This document shows, piece after piece, positions 8,629-16,394 of a DNA stretch of 64,000 nt (the stretch's first letter is position 1; every line of letters starts with the position of its first letter). The position numbers and the translations under genes were made by a program. The stretch covers positions 124,001 to 188,000 of the forward strand of contig JAEUHY010000060.1 in NCBI GenBank assembly GCA_016795325.1, read 5' to 3'. The notes beneath the pieces were generated by a model that was not told the origin of the DNA, ran no database searches, and worked only from the letters and a program-made list of their open reading frames with translations. The DNA comes from Planctomycetota bacterium. Its GTDB lineage: Bacteria; Planctomycetota; UBA1135; GCA-002686595.

Positions 8629-10044
8629 ATGCGTCCCGTCGCCGCGTCGCCGCACCGCCGCTCGGTGTGGGAAGTTCTGTGCGTGTGGGCTGTCGCCGCG
8701 CTGCTCCAGGGCTGCGGCGCCGAACCGGCCCCGGCGCGCAACGTCGTGCTGGTCGTGCTCGACACGGTCCGGGCCGATCACCTCGGCTGCTACGGCTACG
8801 CGCGGCCCACGACTCCGTCGCTCGACGCCTTCGCGGCGCGTTCCGACCGCTACGCCGTGGCGCGTTCCACGGCGCCGTGGACGCTCCCGAGCCACGCCTC
8901 GCTGTTCACCGGCAAGGCGCCCCAACTGCACGGCGCCGACGCCCGCCGCTTACCGTCCGGCAACGTCGAGGACGCGATGAAGTTGCGCGACGAAGAACTC
9001 ACGCTCGCCGAGGCGCTGCGCGAGGGCGGTTGGTCGACGGCCGCGTTCGTCGCGAACGCCGGCTACGTCAATCCGCGCATGGGGCTCGACCAGGGTTTCC
9101 AGGAGTTCATGAACCAGCGTCATGACGCTCGCACGATGAGCGAGCGCGCGCTCAGTTGGATCGATACGCAGGCGCCCGAGCGACCGTGGTTCGTGTTCGT
9201 GAACTACATGGATGCGCACCGGCCGTACAACACGGCTGCCCTGCCGCCGGAGCGCGCCGCGGGGCTGCCCAAGCCGCCCGCGGAGGGCGAGCCCAACACG
9301 GTCGAAGCGCTCGAGGCGCTCTACCGGCACGTGTTCACGCAAGCCGACCCGCCTCCGCCCGAGATGGTGCAGCGCGTGATCGACGACTACGACCTGGGCC
9401 TCGCGAATCTCGACCTGGGACTCTCCGCGCTGCTCGACGGTTTGAAGGCGCGCGGATTGCTCGAGAACACGCTGGTCGTCGTCACCGCGGACCACGGCGA
9501 GTACTTCGGCGAGCACGATCTTGTCGAGCACTCCAAGGACGTGTACGAGCAGGCCCTGCGCATACCCTTGATCGTGAAGCGACCCGCACAGAAGGACGGT
9601 CGCGTGGTCGATGCGCCCATCTCGCTCGCCGACGTGCCGGCCATGGTCTTGCGCGAAGCGGCGCCCGAAGTCGCCCGGCGGCGCGCCGAGAAGTTCAGCG
9701 GAACGAACGGCATGCCCGGGCAGGTCGCCCAAGCCCGCTACGCGCGCCGGCGCGATCTCGAAGCGGAGTGGGGGCCGCGCTTTCAACGCGAACGCGATGC
9801 GATCTACGTCGAGCGCTTCAAGCTGATCTACTCGAGCGACGGGCAGCACGAGCTCTACGACCTCGGCGCCGACCCCGGGGAGCTCGAGAACCTCTTTCCC
9901 CGCGAGCAAACGCGCGTCGAGTCCTTGTTGCGCTGGATGGAGCGCCTGCGGCTTGCGGGCGAGGGAGGCGGCGTGCTCCCGCGGGCGCCGAACGCCGAGG
10001 AACTCGCCGAACTCCGAGCTACGGGCTACGTCGGCGACAAGTGA
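8629..10044 (+). CDS. sulfatase-superfamily lipoprotein with Thr nucleophile
   Basis: 471 residues. A signal sequence ends in the lipobox-like LLQGC (C29), so the protein should be a membrane-anchored periplasmic lipoprotein. The alkaline phosphatase/sulfatase fold shows LVVLDTVRADH (metal-binding D45), the nucleophile loop APWTLPSHASLFTG and VTADHGEYFGEH for the second metal set. The position that is Cys or Ser (formylglycine precursor) in true sulfatases is Thr85. Activity as a phosphodiesterase or phosphoryl transferase is therefore as likely as sulfatase activity. A GTG at 8608 would add seven residues but overlaps the promoter-like hexamer. The HEAT-repeat gene follows 108 nt later with its own -10-like element. 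Confidence 0.88.
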   Translation: MRPVAASPHRRSVWEVLCVWAVAALLQGCGAEPAPARNVVLVVLDTVRADHLGCYGYARPTTPSLDAFAARSDRYAVARSTAPWTLPSHASLFTGKAPQLHGADARRLPSGNVEDAMKLRDEELTLAEALREGGWSTAAFVANAGYVNPRMGLDQGFQEFMNQRHDARTMSERALSWIDTQAPERPWFVFVNYMDAHRPYNTAALPPERAAGLPKPPAEGEPNTVEALEALYRHVFTQADPPPPEMVQRVIDDYDLGLANLDLGLSALLDGLKARGLLENTLVVVTADHGEYFGEHDLVEHSKDVYEQALRIPLIVKRPAQKDGRVVDAPISLADVPAMVLREAAPEVARRRAEKFSGTNGMPGQVAQARYARRRDLEAEWGPRFQRERDAIYVERFKLIYSSDGQHELYDLGADPGELENLFPREQTRVESLLRWMERLRLAGEGGGVLPRAPNAEELAELRATGYVGDK

Positions 10045-10063
10045 GCGCGGCGCGCCGGGTTGC

Positions 10064-10069
10064 TAGGCT
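10064..10069 (+). promoter_or_regulatory. extended -10-like element (TGCTAGGCT) upstream of the HEAT-repeat gene
   Basis: Same tgctaggctcg 11-mer as upstream of the sulfatase-like gene, 83 nt before the ATG at 10153. Its recurrence in two consecutive intergenic gaps is the main support. Confidence 0.4.
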
Positions 10070-10152
10070 CGGGGCCGCGCTGTCGCGGAGAGCGCGCCTT
10101 CCCGGCCGCGACCTCGAACCCACGCAAGCGGCAGACGCGCGCCTGTCGATCC

Positions 10153-12210
10153 ATGACCATGAATCCGCTGCTCCCGCTCTCGGTGCTGCTCGCGCTGGCG
10201 TGCCCTGCTTCGGCGCAGGAAGGCGCGCGGCCGGCGCGCCCAACTGGCGCTGAAGACCAAGTCGAGGCCGACTCTGCGGTGTACGTGCAGCTGCAGTCGG
10301 TGGGCGAGTTCTCGGAACTCGTCGCGCGCGACCGCCGCGTCAGCTTCGCCCCGCGCACGGTCGCAGCGGCCGTCCGCGAGTTGGAACGCAAGGAATCGGG
10401 CAAGGCGGCCCGCGCTGCGGCGCTGATGGCGCTCGGCGCCGCGCGCGCCGTGTCGGAGCGCGGCCGCATCGAGTCGCACGCGCTCGAGGCCGAACTCGAA
10501 GTGCGCCAGGCGGCCATCCTCGCGCTCGGCGAACTGCACTCCGCCGATCTGGGCGTGTTGCTGCAACTGGCTGGCAAACGCGCCGCCGTGGCGAGCTACG
10601 CGCTGTTCGCGCTGGCGCGAAGCGGCGCGCCCGCGGGTCTCGCCGCGGTGCAGGAAATCGCCGGGCAAGCCGCGCATCCGCTGCACGCCGCCGCACGGGA
10701 AGCACTGGGCTTTGCGCTCGACCCGCCGGTGGAATCCGACGTCGCTCGCGCCTACTACGAGTTGCGCTTCGACGCGGCGCGGCGCTTTGGGCTGGTCGAC
10801 GACCAAGCCTGGCCGACGCTGCTGGTCGAGGACCTCGCGCGCGACTCGAACTTCCTCTCGCGCCTCGTGTATCGCGCGGCCGCTGACCTCAACCGCGCCG
10901 GCATCAAGGATCACTTGCTCGAGGTCACGCTGGCCGGCGGCGCGCCCGAGCGCCTGCGTGGCGTGGTTGCCGCGATGCCCACGGAACTCTCGCGCATGAT
11001 CGAAGAGGACCTCTACGTGCCGACGGACCGGCGCGAGTGGGAGGCGCTGCTCGACGAAATCGAGCGGCGCGGGATCGAAGCGTTGTGCGTGCCCATCCTG
11101 CGGCGCGCGTGGACCGACCCGGCCGCGCGCACCAAAGCGCTGCAGTTGCTCGCGCGCGCACGTGCGCCGGGAGCGCTGGAATTGGTGGAGTTGGGGCTGC
11201 GCGCCGCCGATCCTGCGGCGCGGGCAGCCGCGGTCCACGCGTTGGCCTACGCTCCGAGCGACAAGGCGTTGCCGTTGCTGGCGGGGTTCGAGAAAGACGA
11301 GGACCAGGGCGTGCAGCGCGCGACGCTGGTCGTGCAGTACCGCCTGGGAAGCGAAGACGCATCCGCCAAGTTGCGCGAGGCGCTCGACATCGACGCGACG
11401 CAGCGCGCGATCGGCGAGGCCAGCCGGCCCAAGGCCGCGCCGAGTTCCGAGCGCCCCGCCCGCGGCGGCCGCGGCGGCGCAGGTGCGGACAAGTCGCCCC
11501 AGGATGCAGGCGCGAAAGCTCCCGACAAGCCGCGCGAGGGTGCGAAGACAAAGTCCGCTGAAGACGCGCCGAAGTTGACCCCGTACCCGCGCGAGGCGTT
11601 GCAGTGGGTCGAGGCCTTGCTGCCCGCCGCGGCCGACCGACGCGTGCGCGATCTGCTCGCGGTGGCCCGCGCGCGGACTCCCGACGCGCTGCGCCAGCGC
11701 GTCGACACCGAACTCGCCTGGCACGGCGACGCGCGCTCGCGCGCCGCGTTGCGCGACGTGCTGCGGCGGCAGCGCCCGAGCGGAGCCGCCGGCGCGCGCG
11801 CAGTCATGGCGCTGGGGCGCGGCGCAGGATTGGCCGACATCGAACTGCTGCGCGAGCTGTTCCCGCTGGGCGACGAACCGGAGGTCGATGTCGAGCTGGC
11901 CTTGGCGCTGATCGCGGCGCGCGAGGCTGCGGTGCTGCCGCTGTTGCGCGCGGCCGTCTGGAGCGAGCCGTGGAATCGAAGCGTGCTCGCCGGTGCGCTC
12001 GTGCTGCACCACGGCGGCATCGAAGCGCTGCGGGCCGAGGTCGCCCGGCCGCCGGCTGGGATCAACGATCGCGACCTGCGGCGTGTGGGGTTCGCACTCG
12101 GCGAATGGGGCGGAGCGGTCGAGGTGGACCGACTGGCCGGCCGGGTCAGCGCTGCGGATCCGGCGCTCCAAGGCGCGCTGCTCGGCGCGCTGTCGACTCG
12201 CAGTCGTTAG
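10153..12210 (+). CDS. secreted HEAT-repeat protein
   Basis: 685 residues beginning with a Sec signal peptide (LLPLSVLLALACPASA, cleavage before QEG). The mature chain is a series of HEAT-like helical pairs (for example RAAALMALGAARAV, VRQAAILALGEL, ARAAAVHALAYAP). A charged, Pro/Ala/Gly-rich linker at about 415-475 splits it into N- and C-terminal solenoids. No catalytic motif is present, so a protein-binding scaffold in the periplasm is likely. The ATG at 10153 is chosen because it puts the signal peptide at the N-terminus; the frame is open further up to a TTG at 10060, but that stretch is not signal-like. The partner is unknown. Confidence 0.82.
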   Translation: MTMNPLLPLSVLLALACPASAQEGARPARPTGAEDQVEADSAVYVQLQSVGEFSELVARDRRVSFAPRTVAAAVRELERKESGKAARAAALMALGAARAVSERGRIESHALEAELEVRQAAILALGELHSADLGVLLQLAGKRAAVASYALFALARSGAPAGLAAVQEIAGQAAHPLHAAAREALGFALDPPVESDVARAYYELRFDAARRFGLVDDQAWPTLLVEDLARDSNFLSRLVYRAAADLNRAGIKDHLLEVTLAGGAPERLRGVVAAMPTELSRMIEEDLYVPTDRREWEALLDEIERRGIEALCVPILRRAWTDPAARTKALQLLARARAPGALELVELGLRAADPAARAAAVHALAYAPSDKALPLLAGFEKDEDQGVQRATLVVQYRLGSEDASAKLREALDIDATQRAIGEASRPKAAPSSERPARGGRGGAGADKSPQDAGAKAPDKPREGAKTKSAEDAPKLTPYPREALQWVEALLPAAADRRVRDLLAVARARTPDALRQRVDTELAWHGDARSRAALRDVLRRQRPSGAAGARAVMALGRGAGLADIELLRELFPLGDEPEVDVELALALIAAREAAVLPLLRAAVWSEPWNRSVLAGALVLHHGGIEALRAEVARPPAGINDRDLRRVGFALGEWGGAVEVDRLAGRVSAADPALQGALLGALSTRSR

Positions 12211-12581
12211 TCGGCGGCGCGTCGGCGCCTGAGGCGGCGTTCACGCGTGTTCCTGCTCGTCCACGCAGCTGAGCAGCGCCGGGCACACGGATGTGACCCG
12301 ACGGCGCCAACGGCCCAAAAGTTCCGTTGGTGCAGGCGCAAAAAAGGCGAGTTTCTTGGCAGGTTCGCAGGAGCGTGTGGCGCTCATGCCGCGCAACATT
12401 TTCACGCCCGAACCGCACGGTTGCTGGCGCCCGGGCCGGGTATAGTTTTCAGTTGCACCCAAGTGTGCGGGCGGCCCTCAGGAGCGCTGGTGACAGCGCG
12501 GGCGGGCAACTCGCATGCGGCGCCAGTCGCCTCTCCGCGGCCCGCGCTCTGCATCGGCCTCAACCCTCTAAGCGCAGCAAC
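12211..12581. other. 371-bp intergenic region with hairpin and possible promoter
   Basis: Non-coding stretch between the HEAT and FG-GAP genes. It holds a 10-bp hairpin (12304-12313 pairing with 12324-12333, one G-U) followed by A-rich rather than T-rich sequence, so it is not a standard terminator. It also holds a TATAGT hexamer at 12441-12446. No convincing small gene is seen. Confidence 0.6.
12441..12446 (+). promoter_or_regulatory. possible -10 (TATAGT) for the FG-GAP gene
   Basis: TATAGT, 5 of 6 to TATAAT, in very GC-rich surroundings. A TTGCTG at 12421-12426 is spaced only 14 bp, too short for a normal -35. The leader would be about 130 nt. Confidence 0.35.
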
Positions 12582-14759
12582 ATGGCAAGACGATCGAAAC
12601 TCAGCGCGTTCGCCGGACTGGCGAGCGTCGCTTGCCTCAGCCAAACGGCGTCGGCGCAAGCCTTCCAAAACCTGTCCGCGACCCGCATTCCGATTTCGGG
12701 CGGCTCCACGGAGAACGTGGACTTCGCCGACGTTGATCAAGACGGCGACTTCGACGCCATCCTCGCCGAAGGCGGCGACTCCGGCGACGACCAGAACAAC
12801 ATCTGGATCAACCGCGGCTTCGAAGCGGGCGGCACGATCGGCTTCTTCGCCGACCGCACCGCGACGCAGTTCCCCGCGCTCCTCGACCAGAGCCGCGACA
12901 TCGAGTTCGTCGACCTCGACAACGACGGCGACGTCGACATCTACGTCTCGAACACGTCCGCGATCTCCAACCAGTCCAACCACTGGTGGATCAACATGGG
13001 CGGCGCCCAGGGCGGCACGCTCGGCTTCTACCAGGATCAGACCACCGCGCGCTGGTTGAACCTCAACACCGCGCCGACCTCGATCTCGAACAGCCTGCTG
13101 CTGCCCTCGGGCTTCATCGACTGGTCCTGCGACTGCGACTTCGGCGACCTCGACAACGACGGCGACATGGACCTCGTCCACTCGACGTACGGCGGCGCAT
13201 TCAACGGCAACGTGCCCACGCGCTTGTTCCTCAACGACGGAACGGGTCACTACACCGAGTTCAATCCGTCCTCGTTCCGCCTCACGGGGCAGAACATCGC
13301 CGCGGGCAATCCGGCGCTGTGGGCGCAGGGCATCCAGCAAGCCAACACGGCCAACAACACGGGTGTGAACGCGGACGTCGCGAGCTCGGCGCTCGACATC
13401 GACGTGATGGACGTCGACGGCGACCTCGACCTCGACATCCTGCACGGCGCGCGCCAGGAAGTGCCGCGCATGTTCTTCAACCGCTTCCAGGAAAACGGCG
13501 GCGTGCTCGGCGCGTTCCGCGACGTCAGCACCCTCGTGTTCCCGGCGGGCTGGTCCACGGGTGACGGCCACTACGAGCAGGAGATGGGCGACTGCGACAA
13601 CGACGGCGACCTCGACCTCTACGGCCTGAACTGGCTGCAGGGTCCTGCGTTCAACGACATCACGATGCGCAACGACGGCATCGGCATCTTCTCGAACATC
13701 GTCGTCCTCTCGGGCTCGAGCGCGGACGACAACGAAGGCGACTTCCTCGACTACGACAACGACGGCGACCTCGACCTGTACGTCGCCAACTTCTCGGGTC
13801 AGGACAAGCTCTACCGCAACAACTTCGCGGGCGCGGGCTTCAGCTACACGAACGTGACCACGGCGCAGCTGCCCACGCTCAACCGCGTGGCGCTCGACGC
13901 GGATTGCGCTGACCTCGACAACGACGGCGACACGGACATCATCGTCGCCAACGACAACAACGCCGAGGAGTACTACCTGAACAACAACACGAACGTGGCC
14001 GACACGTTCGCGCCGCGCCCGAGCAACCTCGAGCAGGCGCCGGCCCGCACGGCGGGCGCCAACCCGACGGTTGTGCGCGTTCAGGTCTACGACAACGCCT
14101 CGTACTACGAGACCTGGTACATCAACGTCCAACTCGAGTACCGCGTCCTCCCGACGGTCGCCTTCACGCAAGTGGCGATGCAGGCGAGCCAAGGTCAGAT
14201 CTGGCGCGGCCAGATCCCCGGCGCCCTGGTCGGCACGATCGAGTACCGCGTGCGCGCCACGGATCGCCGCGGCAACGTGGGCGTTTCGACCGCCAAGCAG
14301 TTCGTCGCGTCGGCCGCTGGCCCGGTCACGTACTGCACCACCAGCACGACCTCGAGCGGTTGCAACCCGGTGATCGGCTTCGTCGGCACCCCGACCGCCG
14401 GCGCCACCTCGGGCTTCACGCTGACCACCACCAATACGGAAGGTCAGCGCGCGGGCCTCTTCTTCTACGGCGTCAGCGGCCGCACCGCCGCGCCGTGGCA
14501 ACCGGGCAACAGCAGCACGCTGTGCGTCAAGGCGCCCACGCAGCGCCTCACGGCGCAGGCCTCTTCGGGCGGCGTCGCCGGCCAGTGCAACGGCTCCTAC
14601 AGCGAAGACTGGTTGCTGTGGCTCTCGACGCGTCCGACCGCCGTCGGCCAGCCCTTCGTGGCGGGCGAGGTCGTGAACGCGCAGACCTGGTTCCGCGATC
14701 CCGCGGCGCCGGGCACGACGAACCTGTCGGGCGGCCTCGAGTGGACGATGGTCCCCTGA
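12582..14759 (+). CDS. secreted FG-GAP/VCBS-repeat protein with Cys-containing C-terminal module
   Basis: 725 residues with a signal peptide cut after QTASA. At least seven calcium-loop motifs of the form DxDxDGDxD (DVDQDGDFD near 50, then DLDNDGDVD, DLDNDGDMD, DVDGDLDLD, DCDNDGDLD, DYDNDGDLD, DLDNDGDTD) mark a VCBS/FG-GAP beta-propeller. A loop-rich Ig-like part follows, then a C-terminal domain of about 140 residues with paired Cys (YCTTSTTSSGCNP, TLCVKAP, GQCNGSY) ending in WFRDPAAPGTTNLSGGLEW. I recall similar tails on many secreted Planctomycetota proteins, perhaps for sorting or anchoring. The gene stands alone with a strong terminator after it. Likely a cell-surface adhesive or ligand-binding protein. 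Confidence 0.88.
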   Translation: MARRSKLSAFAGLASVACLSQTASAQAFQNLSATRIPISGGSTENVDFADVDQDGDFDAILAEGGDSGDDQNNIWINRGFEAGGTIGFFADRTATQFPALLDQSRDIEFVDLDNDGDVDIYVSNTSAISNQSNHWWINMGGAQGGTLGFYQDQTTARWLNLNTAPTSISNSLLLPSGFIDWSCDCDFGDLDNDGDMDLVHSTYGGAFNGNVPTRLFLNDGTGHYTEFNPSSFRLTGQNIAAGNPALWAQGIQQANTANNTGVNADVASSALDIDVMDVDGDLDLDILHGARQEVPRMFFNRFQENGGVLGAFRDVSTLVFPAGWSTGDGHYEQEMGDCDNDGDLDLYGLNWLQGPAFNDITMRNDGIGIFSNIVVLSGSSADDNEGDFLDYDNDGDLDLYVANFSGQDKLYRNNFAGAGFSYTNVTTAQLPTLNRVALDADCADLDNDGDTDIIVANDNNAEEYYLNNNTNVADTFAPRPSNLEQAPARTAGANPTVVRVQVYDNASYYETWYINVQLEYRVLPTVAFTQVAMQASQGQIWRGQIPGALVGTIEYRVRATDRRGNVGVSTAKQFVASAAGPVTYCTTSTTSSGCNPVIGFVGTPTAGATSGFTLTTTNTEGQRAGLFFYGVSGRTAAPWQPGNSSTLCVKAPTQRLTAQASSGGVAGQCNGSYSEDWLLWLSTRPTAVGQPFVAGEVVNAQTWFRDPAAPGTTNLSGGLEWTMVP

Positions 14760-14823
14760 GCGTGTGAGGTCACGGGTCCGCGGCGCGCCACAAGCGCAGC
14801 GGGCCCAGACCCGCGAAAGCAAC

Positions 14824-14863
14824 CCGCGCGCCGGCGCTTCCCTCGGGGAGCGCCGGCGCGCGG
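14824..14863 (+). terminator. rho-independent-type terminator after the FG-GAP gene
   Basis: Perfect 15-bp GC stem (14824-14838 pairing with 14849-14863), 10-nt loop, then TGTTTTGTG. It lies between the convergent FG-GAP and cupin genes. The T-run is short but the stem is by far the strongest I saw in the window. Confidence 0.7.
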
Positions 14864-14904
14864 TGTTTTGTGCTCGCGGTCGACGCCCGCGCGAGCTTCG
14901 CGCC

Positions 14905-15231
14905 TCAGGCGCGATTGGGGTTGGGGCCCATCACGACGAGCAGCACACAGCGCGCAGGCCCAGGGTTGGCGACTCCGTGGCTCTCGCCCGGCGCCGACCA
15001 AGCGAGTTGTCCGGGCCCCAGTTCGCGGCTCTCCTCGCCCAGCGTCGCCACGGCGCGGCCCTCGAGCACGTAGTAGAACTTCGTCGCTCCGGCGTGGGCG
15101 TGCGGCTTCTGCGACTGACCAGGTTCGAGGCAGTACAGGTCGCAGAACATGTGCTCGGTCTGGAACAGGCCGACCTTCTGCAGCTTGTCCGCCGCAAAAC
15201 GCACGGCCCCGAGGGCGTCTACGTAACTCAT
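14905..15231 (-). CDS. small cupin-domain protein
   Basis: 108-residue single cupin barrel. Motif 1 reads PGQSQKPHAHAGATKFYYVLEG, with two His and the usual Y-x-V-L-E-G end; motif 2 is PGQLAWSAPGESHGVANPG, with the later metal His. Such small cupins bind a metal or small ligand and serve as isomerases, dioxygenases or sensors. Residues are sufficient for metal binding, but no substrate can be named. It is transcribed divergently from the dioxygenase-like gene, with only 41 bp between the two start codons. Confidence 0.88.
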   Translation of the reverse strand: MSYVDALGAVRFAADKLQKVGLFQTEHMFCDLYCLEPGQSQKPHAHAGATKFYYVLEGRAVATLGEESRELGPGQLAWSAPGESHGVANPGPARCVLLVVMGPNPNRA

Positions 15232-15237
15232 CGCAGC

Positions 15238-15243
15238 ACGATA
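15238..15243 (-). promoter_or_regulatory. -10-like hexamer TATCGT, cupin gene
   Basis: TATCGT on the minus strand, 6 nt before the cupin ATG (15231). Transcription would start at or next to the start codon. Confidence 0.45.
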
Positions 15244-15259
15244 GCGCTGCGGGTGGCGC

Positions 15260-15265
15260 TATTCT
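15260..15265 (+). promoter_or_regulatory. -10-like hexamer TATTCT, dioxygenase-like gene
   Basis: TATTCT preceded by GC, 7 nt before the ATG at 15273, giving a leaderless arrangement. Confidence 0.45.
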
Positions 15266-15272
15266 CCGCCGG

Positions 15273-16394
15273 ATGCAGAGCGCCGCGGCCGAGCGTGTGA
15301 AGGTCCAACTCCTGCGCCGGGGCGTTCGCCACGGCAGGTTTGTCGCGGAGATCGCGCCGGACACCGACCTCGCCGGTTCGCAGCTTGCGGACCACGCTCT
15401 CCCGCGTTGGCGCGCTGACGAGCCGCTCGTGGTGCGCGGCGCGTCGCGCGCGGGAGTCCGTCGCGCGCGCCGCGACATCGCGCGCTCCCTAGCGTTGTTC
15501 GAGGCACTCCGCGGCGGGGCGAGCTTCGAGTCGCTCGCCGCGCGTCGCCTCGCCCGCGCTCCGTTTCGGCCGGCGGGCGTGACGATCGATCTGGGCGACA
15601 CGCGCGAGATCGAAAAGCTGTTCGTCGACGCACTCTCGGCGTCGGGGCGCGCGGTCGCCCGCGACCTGTACGCCAAGCTCTCGTGGATCGCGCACGACGA
15701 GCGCGACACGAGCTTGCGCGTGCGCTTCTCGTTCGGCGCCGAAGCGCTGCTCGACTGGCAGAAGGAAACGCGCCGCGCGCGTTGGAGCGACGCGTTCGCA
15801 CGCGCGCTGTTCCCCGAATGCGGCGTGATCGACGAGAACCAAGCGCTGCTCGCGCTCGTCGAGCAGATGGTCGGGCGCCGCGTGCGCCTCAGCGAGCGCA
15901 TCATCTACAACAACGCGCCGGGCGGCGGAGCGACGTTCCACCACGACGACGAACCGCGCCAACTCGGCGTCGTGTTCACGCAACTCGAAGGCGCCACGGC
16001 GTGGTTCGCGCTCCCCAAGCGACGGCTCGCGGAGCACGTGGCGGCAGCCGCGCGCACGGCGAAGCTCCGCCAGCGGGCCGGCACGCCGCGCAAGGCGCTG
16101 CGCGCGCTGGACGAGACCTCCGACCCGTTGCTCGGCAAGCTGCTCAACGCGACGCCGTCGTTCACGCGCCGGCTCGTCGAACACGGCGAGTTCTACGTGC
16201 TGCGCGCCGGCGACTCGATCCTCCTGCCGTCGCACGGTCCCGACGAAGTGTGTTGGCACGCGGTGTTCGCGCTCGGCGCACAGGCCAGCTTGGCGCACTC
16301 CTACGGCGTGTTCCCGCTGCGCGACGCGCCGCTCAGCGCAACTCGAGCACGCGGATCGGACCGAACGAGCGCTCGCTCGCGAGACGCGCGTTGA
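15273..16394 (+). CDS. JmjC/cupin-like putative Fe(II)-dependent oxygenase
   Basis: 373 residues. A double-stranded beta-helix domain in the second half contains NNAPGGGATFHHDDEPRQLG, where H224 and D226 (or H223/D225) would form the HxD metal pair. A distal His (DEVCWHAVF) comes about 110 residues later in an 'ILLPSHGPDEVCWHAV' context resembling JmjC-type hydroxylases. The N-terminal 200 residues match nothing I recognise. The start at 15273 is supported by the TATTCT 7 nt upstream; an in-frame extension to 14868 would run through the cupin gene. Its 3' end overlaps the convergent GT-C gene by 62 nt. Substrate is unknown, and an inactive cupin-like role is possible. Confidence 0.72.
   Translation: MQSAAAERVKVQLLRRGVRHGRFVAEIAPDTDLAGSQLADHALPRWRADEPLVVRGASRAGVRRARRDIARSLALFEALRGGASFESLAARRLARAPFRPAGVTIDLGDTREIEKLFVDALSASGRAVARDLYAKLSWIAHDERDTSLRVRFSFGAEALLDWQKETRRARWSDAFARALFPECGVIDENQALLALVEQMVGRRVRLSERIIYNNAPGGGATFHHDDEPRQLGVVFTQLEGATAWFALPKRRLAEHVAAAARTAKLRQRAGTPRKALRALDETSDPLLGKLLNATPSFTRRLVEHGEFYVLRAGDSILLPSHGPDEVCWHAVFALGAQASLAHSYGVFPLRDAPLSATRARGSDRTSARSRDAR

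Noticed and set aside
12304-12333. hairpin as a rho-independent terminator
   Set aside because: Followed by A-rich rather than T-rich sequence on the strand in question; on the other strand the T-run precedes the stem.
12402-14822. 806-codon minus-strand frame opposite the FG-GAP gene
   Set aside because: Val/Ala/Arg-rich mirror of the calcium-loop repeats; no start context, signal or recognised family.
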